NCBI GenBank assembly: GCA_002329395.1
Contig: DCTQ01000015.1
Coordinates: 919-6,122, forward strand
Reading direction: 5' to 3'
Source of the DNA: Candidatus Avelusimicrobium alvi
GTDB taxonomy: Bacteria > Elusimicrobiota > Elusimicrobia > Elusimicrobiales > Elusimicrobiaceae
DNA: 5,204 nucleotides
The translations under genes and the position numbers were made by a program. The notes beneath the pieces were generated by a model that made no database searches, was not told the DNA's origin, and saw nothing but the letters and a program-made list of their open reading frames with translations. Each line of letters begins with the position of its first letter. Position 1 is the first letter of the stretch. This document shows positions 1-5,204 of this stretch, in pieces.

Positions 1-1459
1 TACCCGGCAGCAGCCGCTTTTGCATTTCTTTGGCCACGGTGGGCATAAACGGCTCCAGCCATACGGCCACTTTGCGCAGGCACGCCGCCAGCTCCAGCAA
101 AACCGCTTTGGCGGCTTCGGGGTCCGTCTTGGTGAGTTCCCACGGCTTTTTCTCGTCCACCAGTTTGTTTAAATCGCTGGCAAAGCCGTAAATGTTTTCA
201 AGCACTTTATCAAAGGCCAGTTCGTCATAGGCTTTATCAATGGCCGCTTCCACGTCCGCCGATTTGGCCAGCAGTTTATAATCGCCTTCAATCGTTTCCG
301 GCAGTTCGCCCATATTCTTGGCGGCCATATTCAGCGTGCGCGAAAGCAGGTTGCCGATGTTGTTGGCCAGGTCCGAATTATAACGGTTTTTAAAGCTTTC
401 CATAGAAAAATCCCCGTCCTGGCCGAAGGGCACTTCGCGGAAGAGGAACGCGCGGAGCGGGTCCACCCCGTACTGGGCGGCCACTTTGGCCGGGTCTATG
501 ATGTTGCCCAGCGATTTGGACATTTTTTCCCCTTCCACCGTCCACCACCCGTGGGCGAACACTTTTTTGGGAAGCGGCAGGCCCAAGGCCATCAGCACCG
601 CCGGCCAGATGACCGTGTGAAAACGGAAAATTTCTTTGCCGACCATATGCAAATCGGCGGGCCACAAATCTTCAAATTTATCCGCCTTGATTTGCTTTAA
701 CTGCGCTTCGTGCTCGGCCTTGTCTTCGCACAGCAGCGTGCCCAGCCCGGCGGCGGAAACGTAGTTAATCAGCGCGTCAAACCATACGTAAATGGTGTGC
801 TGGGGGTTGCTCGGCACCGGGATGCCCCACGCCACTTTCGTGCGCGTAACGGACAGGTCCTGAAGACCGCTTTTGACGAAATTGACGATTTCGCTCGCGC
901 GGATTTTGGGGCTTAAAAATTCCGGGTGTTCTTCGTAGTATTTTAAAAGCGGTTTTTCGTAGCGGGACAGTTTGAAGAAATACGTTTCTTCGTGCACTTC
1001 GCTCAGCGGGCGTTTATGCACGGGGCACAGGCCGCCTTCCAGTATTTCGCTGTCGTTATAATACTGCTCGCAGGACAGGCAGTATTTGCCGGAGTAGGAG
1101 CCCAGGTAAATGTCGCCGCTTTTTAAGAGTTTTTCAAAAATAGCCTGCACGACGTGTTCGTGCTTGGCGTCGGTGGTGCGGATGAAATCGTCGTAGGAAA
1201 TGTTCAGCGTTTTCCAGAGCTCTTTATATTTGGCGGCCACGTCGTCGGTCCACTGTTTGGGGGTTACGCCCGCGGCGGCGGCGGATTTTTCAATGTTTGC
1301 GCCGTGCTCGTCCGTACCGGTTAAAAAGCGCACGTCAAAGCCCTTCTGGCGTTTGTAGCGGGCCAGCACGTCCTGGGCGATGGTGGTGTACGCGTGGCCG
1401 ATGTGGGGCACCGAGTTCACGTAATAAATAGGGGTGGTGATATAAAATTTCTTCGTCAT
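1..1459 (-). CDS. metG: Methionyl-tRNA synthetase, 3' end cut by window edge
   Basis: Cytoplasmic class I aminoacyl-tRNA synthetase that joins methionine to tRNA-Met. My translation runs without a stop for 486 codons from ATG 1459 to the left edge; the C-terminus is outside the window. Seen: class I HIGH signature at residues 19-22 (VPHIGHAYTT), KMSKS at 312-316 (GEKMSKSLGN), and a single zinc knuckle C127-x2-C130 ... C145-x2-H148 in the connective-peptide domain. I recall this C-x2-C/C-x2-H knuckle from the Thermus thermophilus enzyme; E. coli MetG has a larger two-knuckle insert. The anticodon-binding helical domain follows, with W440 in a PWEL motif that I align by memory with the anticodon-reading Trp of E. 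coli. Whether a C-terminal EMAP-type tRNA-binding domain follows cannot be seen. It is the last visible operon gene, 10 nt after holB. The start is fixed by a Shine-Dalgarno sequence and by the family's usual N-terminus. Confidence 0.97.
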   Translation of the reverse strand, partial: MTKKFYITTPIYYVNSVPHIGHAYTTIAQDVLARYKRQKGFDVRFLTGTDEHGANIEKSAAAAGVTPKQWTDDVAAKYKELWKTLNISYDDFIRTTDAKHEHVVQAIFEKLLKSGDIYLGSYSGKYCLSCEQYYNDSEILEGGLCPVHKRPLSEVHEETYFFKLSRYEKPLLKYYEEHPEFLSPKIRASEIVNFVKSGLQDLSVTRTKVAWGIPVPSNPQHTIYVWFDALINYVSAAGLGTLLCEDKAEHEAQLKQIKADKFEDLWPADLHMVGKEIFRFHTVIWPAVLMALGLPLPKKVFAHGWWTVEGEKMSKSLGNIIDPAKVAAQYGVDPLRAFLFREVPFGQDGDFSMESFKNRYNSDLANNIGNLLSRTLNMAAKNMGELPETIEGDYKLLAKSADVEAAIDKAYDELAFDKVLENIYGFASDLNKLVDEKKPWELTKTDPEAAKAVLLELAACLRKVAVWLEPFMPTVAKEMQKRLLPG

Positions 1460-1462
1460 AAG

Positions 1463-1468
1463 TTCTCC
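1463..1468 (-). promoter_or_regulatory. Ribosome binding site of metG
   Basis: The minus strand reads GGAGAA, with the GGAG core 5 nt from ATG 1459. It begins two bases after the holB TAA stop. An ATG overlapping that stop (TAATG, 1470-1468) is no rival start, because it reaches TGA after four codons. Ribosomes ending holB should re-initiate here. Confidence 0.75.
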
Positions 1469-1469
1469 A

Positions 1470-2474
1470 TTAAAAAATCCGCAAGTCCAGTCCGTCCAGA
1501 CTCATCAGCGCGGTCTCCAATACAAGCGCGGGCGATACATTGCGCCCGATGCTGCGTTTATAGCTTTCAAAACGTTTCAGCGCCGTCTGAAAAGCGCGCT
1601 GTTTGGCTTCATCCGGGGCCGAGGTCCACGCGCGGTGCAGCGCCATAATTAATACGTCCAGCACGGCCTGCGCTTCCTGGCGCGCCGTAACGAGCGTGCG
1701 GGAAAGCCCGGCCGCCACGGATACGGGGCCCTGCGGCGTGCCAAACCCGCCGGACTGCAAAAGTTCCAGCGCCTGCGCGGCTTTTAACGCGCCCGAAACC
1801 GAGCCCGCGCTGTAGCGCGCGCAGAGGTCGGCGTCCGGCACGTCCGCGCCGGTGTCAGCCAGCACCTGCTTTACATTCTCCTGCGACAGCGGCGCAAACG
1901 CCAGCGGCTGACAGCGCGAAAGAATGGTGCGCAGCATGGCGGAGCGTTTGTTGGTGATTAAAATCCAAAGCGTCCGCGCCGGAGGTTCTTCTATAAATTT
2001 TAACAGCGCGTTGGCCGCCGCGCCCTGCATGGTTTGGGCCGCGTCCACAATCAGCACCTTCCAGCCGCCGCCCACCGCTTTCTGCTGGGATTTGGCCGTT
2101 ACGTCGCGGATGGTGTCCACGCCGATATGCTGCTGCTTGGCAACTTCTTTTTCCAGCTCTTCTTCGTAGCCTTTGCTGCTGAAATCTTTTTTTACTTCCA
2201 GCCGCGCCTGATACAAAAAATCCACAAACGTTACGTCCGGGTGCGTGCCTTTGGCCACCGCCTGACACGCGGCGCATACGCCGCACGCGTCCCCCATCTG
2301 CCGCGCGGCCGGATTCTGGCAGTTAAGTGCTTTGGCAAATTCCCGCGCCGCCAGCCCCTTGCCTACGCCGTCCGGCCCGTAAAACAAGAGCGCGCCCGGA
2401 ACCTTTTGGCTCCGGACCAGCTTTTGCAAATACGAGGAGGCTTTTTCCTGCCCCAGGATATCGGAAAACGGCAT
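1470..2474 (-). CDS. holB: DNA polymerase III delta' subunit (clamp loader)
   Basis: A 334-residue subunit of the clamp-loader complex that opens the beta sliding clamp onto primed DNA. Seen in order: N-terminal ILGQEKASSYL, typical of the DnaX/HolB AAA+ group; P-loop G33-PDGVGKG-40; zinc module C52, C64, C67, C70; Walker B-like VLIVDAAQ (about 140-147) with DAA in place of DEA; NALLKFIEEPP (155-165); and sensor 1/arginine-finger segment ILSRCQPLAF with S186-R187-C188. The SRC motif with a degenerate ATPase site fits delta' rather than tau/gamma, and the length matches the family (DnaX is longer, with a fully intact ATPase). The P-loop ends GKG, lacking the usual Ser/Thr. The C-terminal third (about 200-334) is the variable collar region. 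The start ATG shares its A with the tmk stop (TGATG), so the two genes are translationally coupled; no good SD lies at the normal distance. Confidence 0.95.
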   Translation of the reverse strand: MPFSDILGQEKASSYLQKLVRSQKVPGALLFYGPDGVGKGLAAREFAKALNCQNPAARQMGDACGVCAACQAVAKGTHPDVTFVDFLYQARLEVKKDFSSKGYEEELEKEVAKQQHIGVDTIRDVTAKSQQKAVGGGWKVLIVDAAQTMQGAAANALLKFIEEPPARTLWILITNKRSAMLRTILSRCQPLAFAPLSQENVKQVLADTGADVPDADLCARYSAGSVSGALKAAQALELLQSGGFGTPQGPVSVAAGLSRTLVTARQEAQAVLDVLIMALHRAWTSAPDEAKQRAFQTALKRFESYKRSIGRNVSPALVLETALMSLDGLDLRIF

Positions 2475-3091
2475 CAGTCGGTAATATCGTGCTCCCGCAG
2501 AAGCTGTAAGACGCGCGCCTGAATATCGCTGATGTTTTTATCCGCGTCTATTAAATAGGCGTTGGGCGTACGTTCAATCATTTCCAAATAGCCTTTGCGC
2601 ATTTTTTGGCGGAAGGCCAGGTCTTCCTGTTCCAGCCGGTCCGAAAACAGGTATTCGCCGCGTTCGGTGAAATACTTGTCCGACATTAAAAACACCAGCG
2701 TCAAATCCGGCTTGGTTTCCAGCGTGGCGATTTTGTTAAGCGTATCAATAATGCCCAAATCAATGCCGCGGCCATACCCCTGGTAAGCGCAGGTGGACAT
2801 GGTGTAACGCTCGCAGATGACGGTTTTGCCTTCCGCCAGCGCGGGCAGGATTTTTTCCTGCGTGTGCTGGGCGCGGGAGGCTTCATACAAAAGCAGCTCG
2901 GCCATCGGCCGCACGTCCAGCCCCGGCTCCAGCACGATTTGGCGGATGCGTTCCGCCGTGGGCGTGCCGCCCGGCTCGCGCGTAAGAATCACGTCTTTTC
3001 CGCGCGCGACCAGCTGGTTGTAAAGCATTTTGGCCTGGGTGGATTTGCCGCAGCGGTCCGGTCCTTCCAAAACGATAAATTTTCCTTTCAT
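2474..3091 (-). CDS. tmk: Thymidylate (dTMP) kinase
   Basis: Cytoplasmic 205-residue enzyme that phosphorylates dTMP to dTDP with ATP, an essential step to dTTP; the length is normal for the family. Seen: P-loop G10-PDRCGKST-18; LTREPGGT (36-43), where R38-E39-P40 belongs to the dTMP-binding loop; ERYTMSTCAYQGYGRG (94-109), the family's DRY...S..AYQG motif with E94 in place of Asp; LID region FTERGEY...DRLEQED (141-157), followed by the usual F-x-x-x-M-R-x-G-Y-L segment. The P-loop Arg R13 is at the place I recall for eukaryotic-type kinases (DRAGKST), while the LID still carries the bacterial-type RGE. Start ATG 3091 has AGGA (3098-3101) 6 nt upstream, and no plausible earlier start exists close by. 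It sits 21 nt after kdsC and overlaps holB by one base. tmk next to holB is a common bacterial arrangement and supports both calls. Confidence 0.96.
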   Translation of the reverse strand: MKGKFIVLEGPDRCGKSTQAKMLYNQLVARGKDVILTREPGGTPTAERIRQIVLEPGLDVRPMAELLLYEASRAQHTQEKILPALAEGKTVICERYTMSTCAYQGYGRGIDLGIIDTLNKIATLETKPDLTLVFLMSDKYFTERGEYLFSDRLEQEDLAFRQKMRKGYLEMIERTPNAYLIDADKNISDIQARVLQLLREHDITD

Positions 3092-3112
3092 AGTCAGTCC
3101 TGGGGCCCGCCG

Positions 3113-3712
3113 TCAGGCAATCCCTTCCTGCGAAGTGATTACTTCCATTTCGGGGCGTTTGCCCGCGGTCCAGGCGGAGGCTTCCACCTGTTCCAAAATG
3201 GGGGCCAGTTTGCCCTGGGCGGTTAAGATAAAATCAATAATTTCGCGGAAAGCGCCGTCTCCGCCCGTGCGGCGGGTGATAAAATGCGCGCGGTCTTTCA
3301 CGCAGTCCAGCGCGTTGGGCACGGTGGCGGCGAAGCCGACTTCGTTTAAAAGCGGGATATCCGTGATATCGTCGCCGATATAGGCCACTTCTTCGGCGGA
3401 GATGTTTTCTTTTTCCAGGATATCGTTCAGCGGGCCGATTTTGGTCAAAAACCCCTGGTACATATATTTAAAACCCAGGTTTTTGGCGCGCGCCACGGTG
3501 GTGGGGTGGCGGCGGCCCGTGATGATGCCGCACACAATCCCCGCGCTGTGGCAGAGAAGGACGGCAATGCCGTCCTGCGTGTTAAAGGATTTAAATTCGT
3601 CTATTTTACCGTCGCCGCGCACGAAAAAGTTCACTTTTCCGTCGGTTAAAATACCGTCCACGTCGGTCAAAATGGCCTTGATTTTTTGGGCCCGTTTAAT
3701 CGCTTGTTCCAT
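3113..3712 (-). CDS. kdsC: 3-deoxy-D-manno-octulosonate 8-phosphate phosphatase (KdsC/YrbI-type HAD)
   Basis: Probable cytoplasmic phosphatase converting Kdo-8-phosphate to Kdo, an inner-core LPS sugar; 199 residues from ATG 3712. HAD motifs: I, D17-V-D19-G-ILTDG (nucleophile and acid/base Asp); II, IITGR with T65; III, K91 in YQGFLTK; IV, GDDITDIPLL with D114/D115. Subfamily signs are KSFNTQDG (41-48), matching the KAFNxRDG block, and FITRRTGGDGAFRE (144-157), matching the C-terminal GGxGAVRE block. HAD capless C0 phosphatases are easily confused, but the YQG-K and GG-GA-RE blocks favour KdsC. After the conserved AQGKL (165-169) the tail is about 20 residues longer than I recall for E. coli KdsC. 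The frame is open 53 codons further upstream to ATG 3871, but that stretch crosses a promoter, palindromes and the pilin terminator and is not homologous to the family, so MEQAIKRAQK is taken as the start. It heads the tmk-holB-metG operon. Confidence 0.88.
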   Translation of the reverse strand: MEQAIKRAQKIKAILTDVDGILTDGKVNFFVRGDGKIDEFKSFNTQDGIAVLLCHSAGIVCGIITGRRHPTTVARAKNLGFKYMYQGFLTKIGPLNDILEKENISAEEVAYIGDDITDIPLLNEVGFAATVPNALDCVKDRAHFITRRTGGDGAFREIIDFILTAQGKLAPILEQVEASAWTAGKRPEMEVITSQEGIA

Positions 3713-3721
3713 ATATAAGGT

Positions 3722-3730
3722 ATTATACCA
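3722..3730 (-). promoter_or_regulatory. Extended -10 promoter of the kdsC-tmk-holB-metG operon
   Basis: The minus strand reads TGG-TATAAT: a perfect sigma-70 -10 hexamer (3727 to 3722) preceded by the TGn extension. The expected start site is near A3716, only about 4 nt before ATG 3712. No good -35 is present at 17 nt spacing, where a GC hairpin lies; extended -10 promoters often work without one. No Shine-Dalgarno sequence precedes the ATG, so initiation would be leaderless or nearly so. Confidence 0.6.
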
Positions 3731-3735
3731 AATAT

Positions 3736-3800
3736 CCCCCTGCGGGGGCTCAGCCGGGCGGGAGCTCCCCCGCGCCGTTTTTGCACGGCGCCGGTTCCCG
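3736..3800. repeat. Cluster of short GC-rich inverted repeats between the pilin terminator and the kdsC promoter
   Basis: Three adjacent palindromes: CCCCC-TGC-GGGGG (3736-3748); a perfect 10-bp palindrome GGGAGCTCCC (3760-3769); and a 7-bp stem GCGCCGT/ACGGCGC with a 6-nt loop (3772-3791). An outer pair CGGGA (3759-3763) / TCCCG (3796-3800) could close around the third. None is followed by a T-run in either direction, so they are not classical terminators. They lie upstream of the proposed kdsC start site and so are not part of its leader. They could be a dispersed palindromic element or just GC-rich spacer; function unknown. Confidence 0.5.
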
Positions 3801-3801
3801 T

Positions 3802-3839
3802 AAAACACGCGGGCCCCGCAAATCCGCCGGGGCCCGTGT
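3802..3839 (-). terminator. Rho-independent terminator of the pilin gene
   Basis: On the minus strand, 19 nt after the pilin TAA, an 8-bp perfect stem CGGGGCCC/GGGCCCCG (3828-3835 with 3811-3818, 9-nt loop) extends past a 2-nt bulge by four more pairs, ACAC/GTGT (3836-3839 with 3805-3808). It ends in a short T-run (TTTT, 3805 to 3802). The stem is very strong and the T tract short, so some read-through into kdsC is possible. It separates the pilin from the operon. Confidence 0.7.
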
Positions 3840-3858
3840 ACAGCTGAAAAATACCGTT

Positions 3859-4392
3859 TTAATTTAACCAATAGCGTTTACAGCTCGGGCAGTGGTTTCC
3901 GCCCGCCGTTCCGTCCAGGGTGCCGGGCTGGTCGGCGCAGAGTTTTTGCATCCGCTCGCTGGATGCGCCCGCGCGGCATTCGCGCCGGCCGGAATTAGCG
4001 TCGGCATAATCCAGCCACGCCACATAGGCCACGTAATTGCCGGCGGCGGAAAAAGTATTGGAGTCAAAATTCATCATTCCCACAATGTTCTGGGAATACC
4101 CGTCCATATAATCAATAAAAAATTTGCCGCAGTTGGCTACCGTTTTGTCTCCGGTAAGGGTACAGTTGGAGGGGAGCTCAATATCCAAATTTTCAAGCGT
4201 AGCGGGGTAGGAGCCCGTCATCATCCGGGAAAGTTCCACCGCGTCTTTAATGGATTTGACGATTACCTGCAGCTGCGTATAACGGCTTGAATCCACCGCC
4301 GACTGGTACCACGGCACCGCCACCGACGCCAAAATACCGATAATCAGCACCACCACCAGCAGTTCAATCAAAGTAAATCCTCGTTTATTCAT
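3859..4392 (-). CDS. Type IV pilin / type II secretion pseudopilin-like prepilin
   Basis: A 177-residue secreted or membrane-anchored pilin-like subunit. The class III leader MNKRG is followed by FTLIELLVVVLIIGI: prepilin peptidase should cut after G5 and methylate F6, and the conserved Glu at mature position 5 (E10) is present. Hydrophobic helix about 7-27, then the alpha-helix VPWYQSAVDSSRYTQL and a globular C-terminal domain. Six cysteines: C77 and C88 close an 11-residue loop; C139, C152, C168 and C171 crowd the last 40 residues, including CPSC. Mature protein about 172 residues. The start is set by the leader and by GAGGAA 7 nt upstream; the frame is open 48 codons further up, but that stretch is basic and would bury the leader. 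No pilus assembly gene (pilB, pilC, pilD, pilQ) is visible, so whether this is a major pilin, minor pilin or pseudopilin cannot be told. It is monocistronic, with its own promoter and terminator. Confidence 0.9.
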   Translation of the reverse strand: MNKRGFTLIELLVVVLIIGILASVAVPWYQSAVDSSRYTQLQVIVKSIKDAVELSRMMTGSYPATLENLDIELPSNCTLTGDKTVANCGKFFIDYMDGYSQNIVGMMNFDSNTFSAAGNYVAYVAWLDYADANSGRRECRAGASSERMQKLCADQPGTLDGTAGGNHCPSCKRYWLN

Positions 4393-4399
4393 AAGGAGT

Positions 4400-4405
4400 T
4401 TCCTC
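4400..4405 (-). promoter_or_regulatory. Ribosome binding site of the pilin gene
   Basis: The minus strand reads GAGGAA, 7 nt before ATG 4392. It decides the start in favour of MNKRG over the longer open frame beginning at 4536. Confidence 0.7.
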
Positions 4406-4414
4406 GCTTTGTTC

Positions 4415-4443
4415 ACTCTAGCAAAAAAAGCGCGCACGCACAA
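4415..4443 (-). promoter_or_regulatory. Sigma-70-type promoter of the pilin gene
   Basis: The minus strand has TTGTGC (4443 to 4438, three of six matches to TTGACA), an exact 17-nt spacer, and TAGAGT (4420 to 4415, four of six matches to TATAAT) with a TGC extension just before it. Predicted start near A4408, giving a leader of about 16 nt holding the GAGGAA site. A seven-T run sits inside the spacer. Confidence 0.5.
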
Positions 4444-4492
4444 GATTTTTCCGAATAAAAAGTACGGGCCCGCGTGGGGCTTGTTATTTTTA

Positions 4493-4498
4493 TATAAT
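4493..4498 (+). promoter_or_regulatory. -10 element of the clpC promoter
   Basis: Perfect TATAAT in an AT-rich patch. The region at 17-nt spacing (around 4470-4475) is GC-rich with no -35 match, so an activator, another spacing or another sigma factor may be involved. The expected start is near 4505, leaving a leader of about 25 nt. I see no CIRCE inverted repeat and no CtsR-type GGTCAAA tandem around it, so heat-shock control by HrcA or CtsR is not supported. Confidence 0.45.
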
Positions 4499-4513
4499 GG
4501 AGGTAATCGCTTT

Positions 4514-4520
4514 AAAGGGG
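4514..4520 (+). promoter_or_regulatory. Ribosome binding site of clpC
   Basis: AAAGGGG with a 9-nt spacer to ATG 4530. A better-looking GGAGGT at 4499-4504 is 25 nt from the ATG, has no usable start codon at its proper distance, and lies at or before the predicted transcript start, so it is probably not used. Confidence 0.5.
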
Positions 4521-4529
4521 TTAAATAAG

Positions 4530-5204
4530 ATGGCAAAAAGATTTACCGAAAATGCGCAGAAAATTATTCTCATCGCGCAGGAAGAGGCCAAACGCCTCAA
4601 TCACGACTATGTAGGAACCGAACATATTTTGCTGGGACTAAGCGCCATAGAAGGCACCGTGTCAAACAAAATACTCACCGGGCTGGGGGTTACTTTTCGC
4701 AAAGTGCGCCTGGAAATTGAAAAAATGGTGGGCATCGGGGACACGATTATGCTCCTGGGCGAAATTCCGTTTACGCCCCGCGCCAAAAAAGTGCTGGAGT
4801 TTTCGGTGGAAGAATCCCAGATGCTGGGCACGGAACACATCGGCACGGAACATATTTTGCTGGGGCTGATACGCGAGGAAGAAGGCATGGCGGGCCGGAT
4901 TTTGGAAAACCTCGGCCTAAACCTGGATACCGTGCGCGACACGGTGCTCAACTTCATCGGCGACGCCGAACCCGGCGACCTGACCGAAGATTTAACCGAC
5001 CTGCCCCAGGAAATCAATTTAAATTCCGTCCCCAAACGCGAACGCGAAAACCTGGACAAGAAAAAAAGCAAAACGCCGACGCTGGACGAATACACGCGCG
5101 ATTTAACCAAACTGGCGGCCAAAAACCAGCTGGACCCGGTCATCGGCCGCGAAGAAGAAATTGAACGCCTGGTGCAAATCCTGGCGCGCCGCACCAAAAA
5201 CAAC
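4530..5204 (+). CDS. clpC: ClpC-type AAA+ ATPase (N-terminal 225 residues), cut by window edge
   Basis: Unfoldase that feeds proteins to the ClpP peptidase in the cytoplasm. Only the first 225 codons are present. Seen: Clp N-domain made of two repeats, the first centred on [11 protein letters not shown] (27-37), the second starting at [16 protein letters not shown] (81-96) and centred on [10 protein letters not shown] (104-113). An acidic then basic linker follows (about 145-182), then [20 protein letters not shown] and [24 protein letters not shown] (split here as 182-201 and 202-225), the classic entry to the first AAA+ domain. The P-loop should come a few residues past the edge. The [11 protein letters not shown] block and the [10 protein letters not shown] repeat favour ClpC over ClpB or ClpA; the middle domain that would settle it is outside. 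Start ATG 4530 gives the family's [11 protein letters not shown] beginning. An in-frame ATG 33 nt upstream overlaps the -10 box and is unlikely. It diverges from the pilin gene. Confidence 0.93.
   Translation, partial: MAKRFTENAQKIILIAQEEAKRLNHDYVGTEHILLGLSAIEGTVSNKILTGLGVTFRKVRLEIEKMVGIGDTIMLLGEIPFTPRAKKVLEFSVEESQMLGTEHIGTEHILLGLIREEEGMAGRILENLGLNLDTVRDTVLNFIGDAEPGDLTEDLTDLPQEINLNSVPKRERENLDKKKSKTPTLDEYTRDLTKLAAKNQLDPVIGREEEIERLVQILARRTKNN

Noticed and set aside
390..665. 91-codon minus-strand open frame inside metG
   Set aside because: It is out of frame with the MetRS frame that carries KMSKS through the same bases; the Gly/Arg-rich product is a GC-frame shadow.
2034..2522. 162-codon plus-strand open frame across holB and the tmk end
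   Set aside because: It is the complement of two conserved genes, has no recognisable motif and no SD-supported start.
3772..3791. Second rho-independent terminator
   Set aside because: The 7-bp stem is good, but neither strand has a T-run after it; the run of T is inside the loop.
3713..3871. N-terminal extension of the kdsC frame by 53 codons to ATG 3871
   Set aside because: It would run through the pilin stop codon, the terminator hairpin, the palindrome cluster and the TATAAT box, and the added peptide is Arg/Pro-rich and unlike any KdsC N-terminus.
4415..4445. Sigma-54 promoter for the pilin gene
   Set aside because: TTGCT is present on the minus strand, but the -24 position reads GCGCGC without the required GG, whereas a sigma-70 extended -10 with 17-nt spacing fits better.
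4480..4530. CtsR or CIRCE operator before clpC
   Set aside because: No GGTCAAA tandem and no long TTAGCACTC-type inverted repeat is present.
4393..4536. N-terminal extension of the pilin frame by 48 codons
   Set aside because: It would bury the prepilin leader MNKRG, overlaps the promoter, and a clear SD sits just before the inner ATG.
4607..5203. 198-codon open frame antisense to clpC
   Set aside because: Ser/Arg-rich low-complexity product mirroring clpC codon structure; the plus strand encodes unmistakable ClpC.

Overview
The window looks like ordinary chromosome from a Gram-negative-type (LPS-making) bacterium of medium-high GC content. My best guess is a gut or environmental Elusimicrobiota member. 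This rests on the pilin N-terminus (MNKRGFTLIELLVV, then a pilin helix), which I associate from memory with the many pilin paralogues of that phylum, and on the KdsC enzyme implying Kdo/LPS. No marker gene here settles the taxonomy.

Layout, right to left on the minus strand: a lone type IV pilin/pseudopilin gene (3859-4392) has its own extended -10 promoter and ends in a GC-rich hairpin terminator (3802-3839). After a palindrome-dense gap comes a tight four-gene operon: kdsC (3113-3712), tmk (2474-3091), holB (1470-2474) and metG (1-1459, running off the left edge). Spacings are 21 nt, a 1-nt TGATG overlap, and 10 nt, so one transcript with translational coupling is likely. On the plus strand, clpC (4530-5204, N-terminal third only, running off the right edge) diverges from the pilin gene across a 137-nt gap that carries both promoters.

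How the genes work together: the operon joins Kdo biosynthesis for the outer membrane (KdsC), dTTP supply (Tmk), the clamp-loader delta' subunit (HolB) and Met-tRNA charging (MetG). tmk-holB adjacency and a nearby metG are common in bacteria; kdsC at the head is less usual. ClpC is the AAA+ unfoldase of the ClpCP protease. The pilin is unrelated to either side.

I found no phage, IS element, CRISPR array, RNA gene or convincing new system. The more interesting details are a probable leaderless start for the kdsC operon, the inverted-repeat cluster upstream of it, a hybrid-looking thymidylate kinase P-loop, and a tandem GTEHI repeat in the ClpC N-domain. There is no gene-free stretch over 300 bases.
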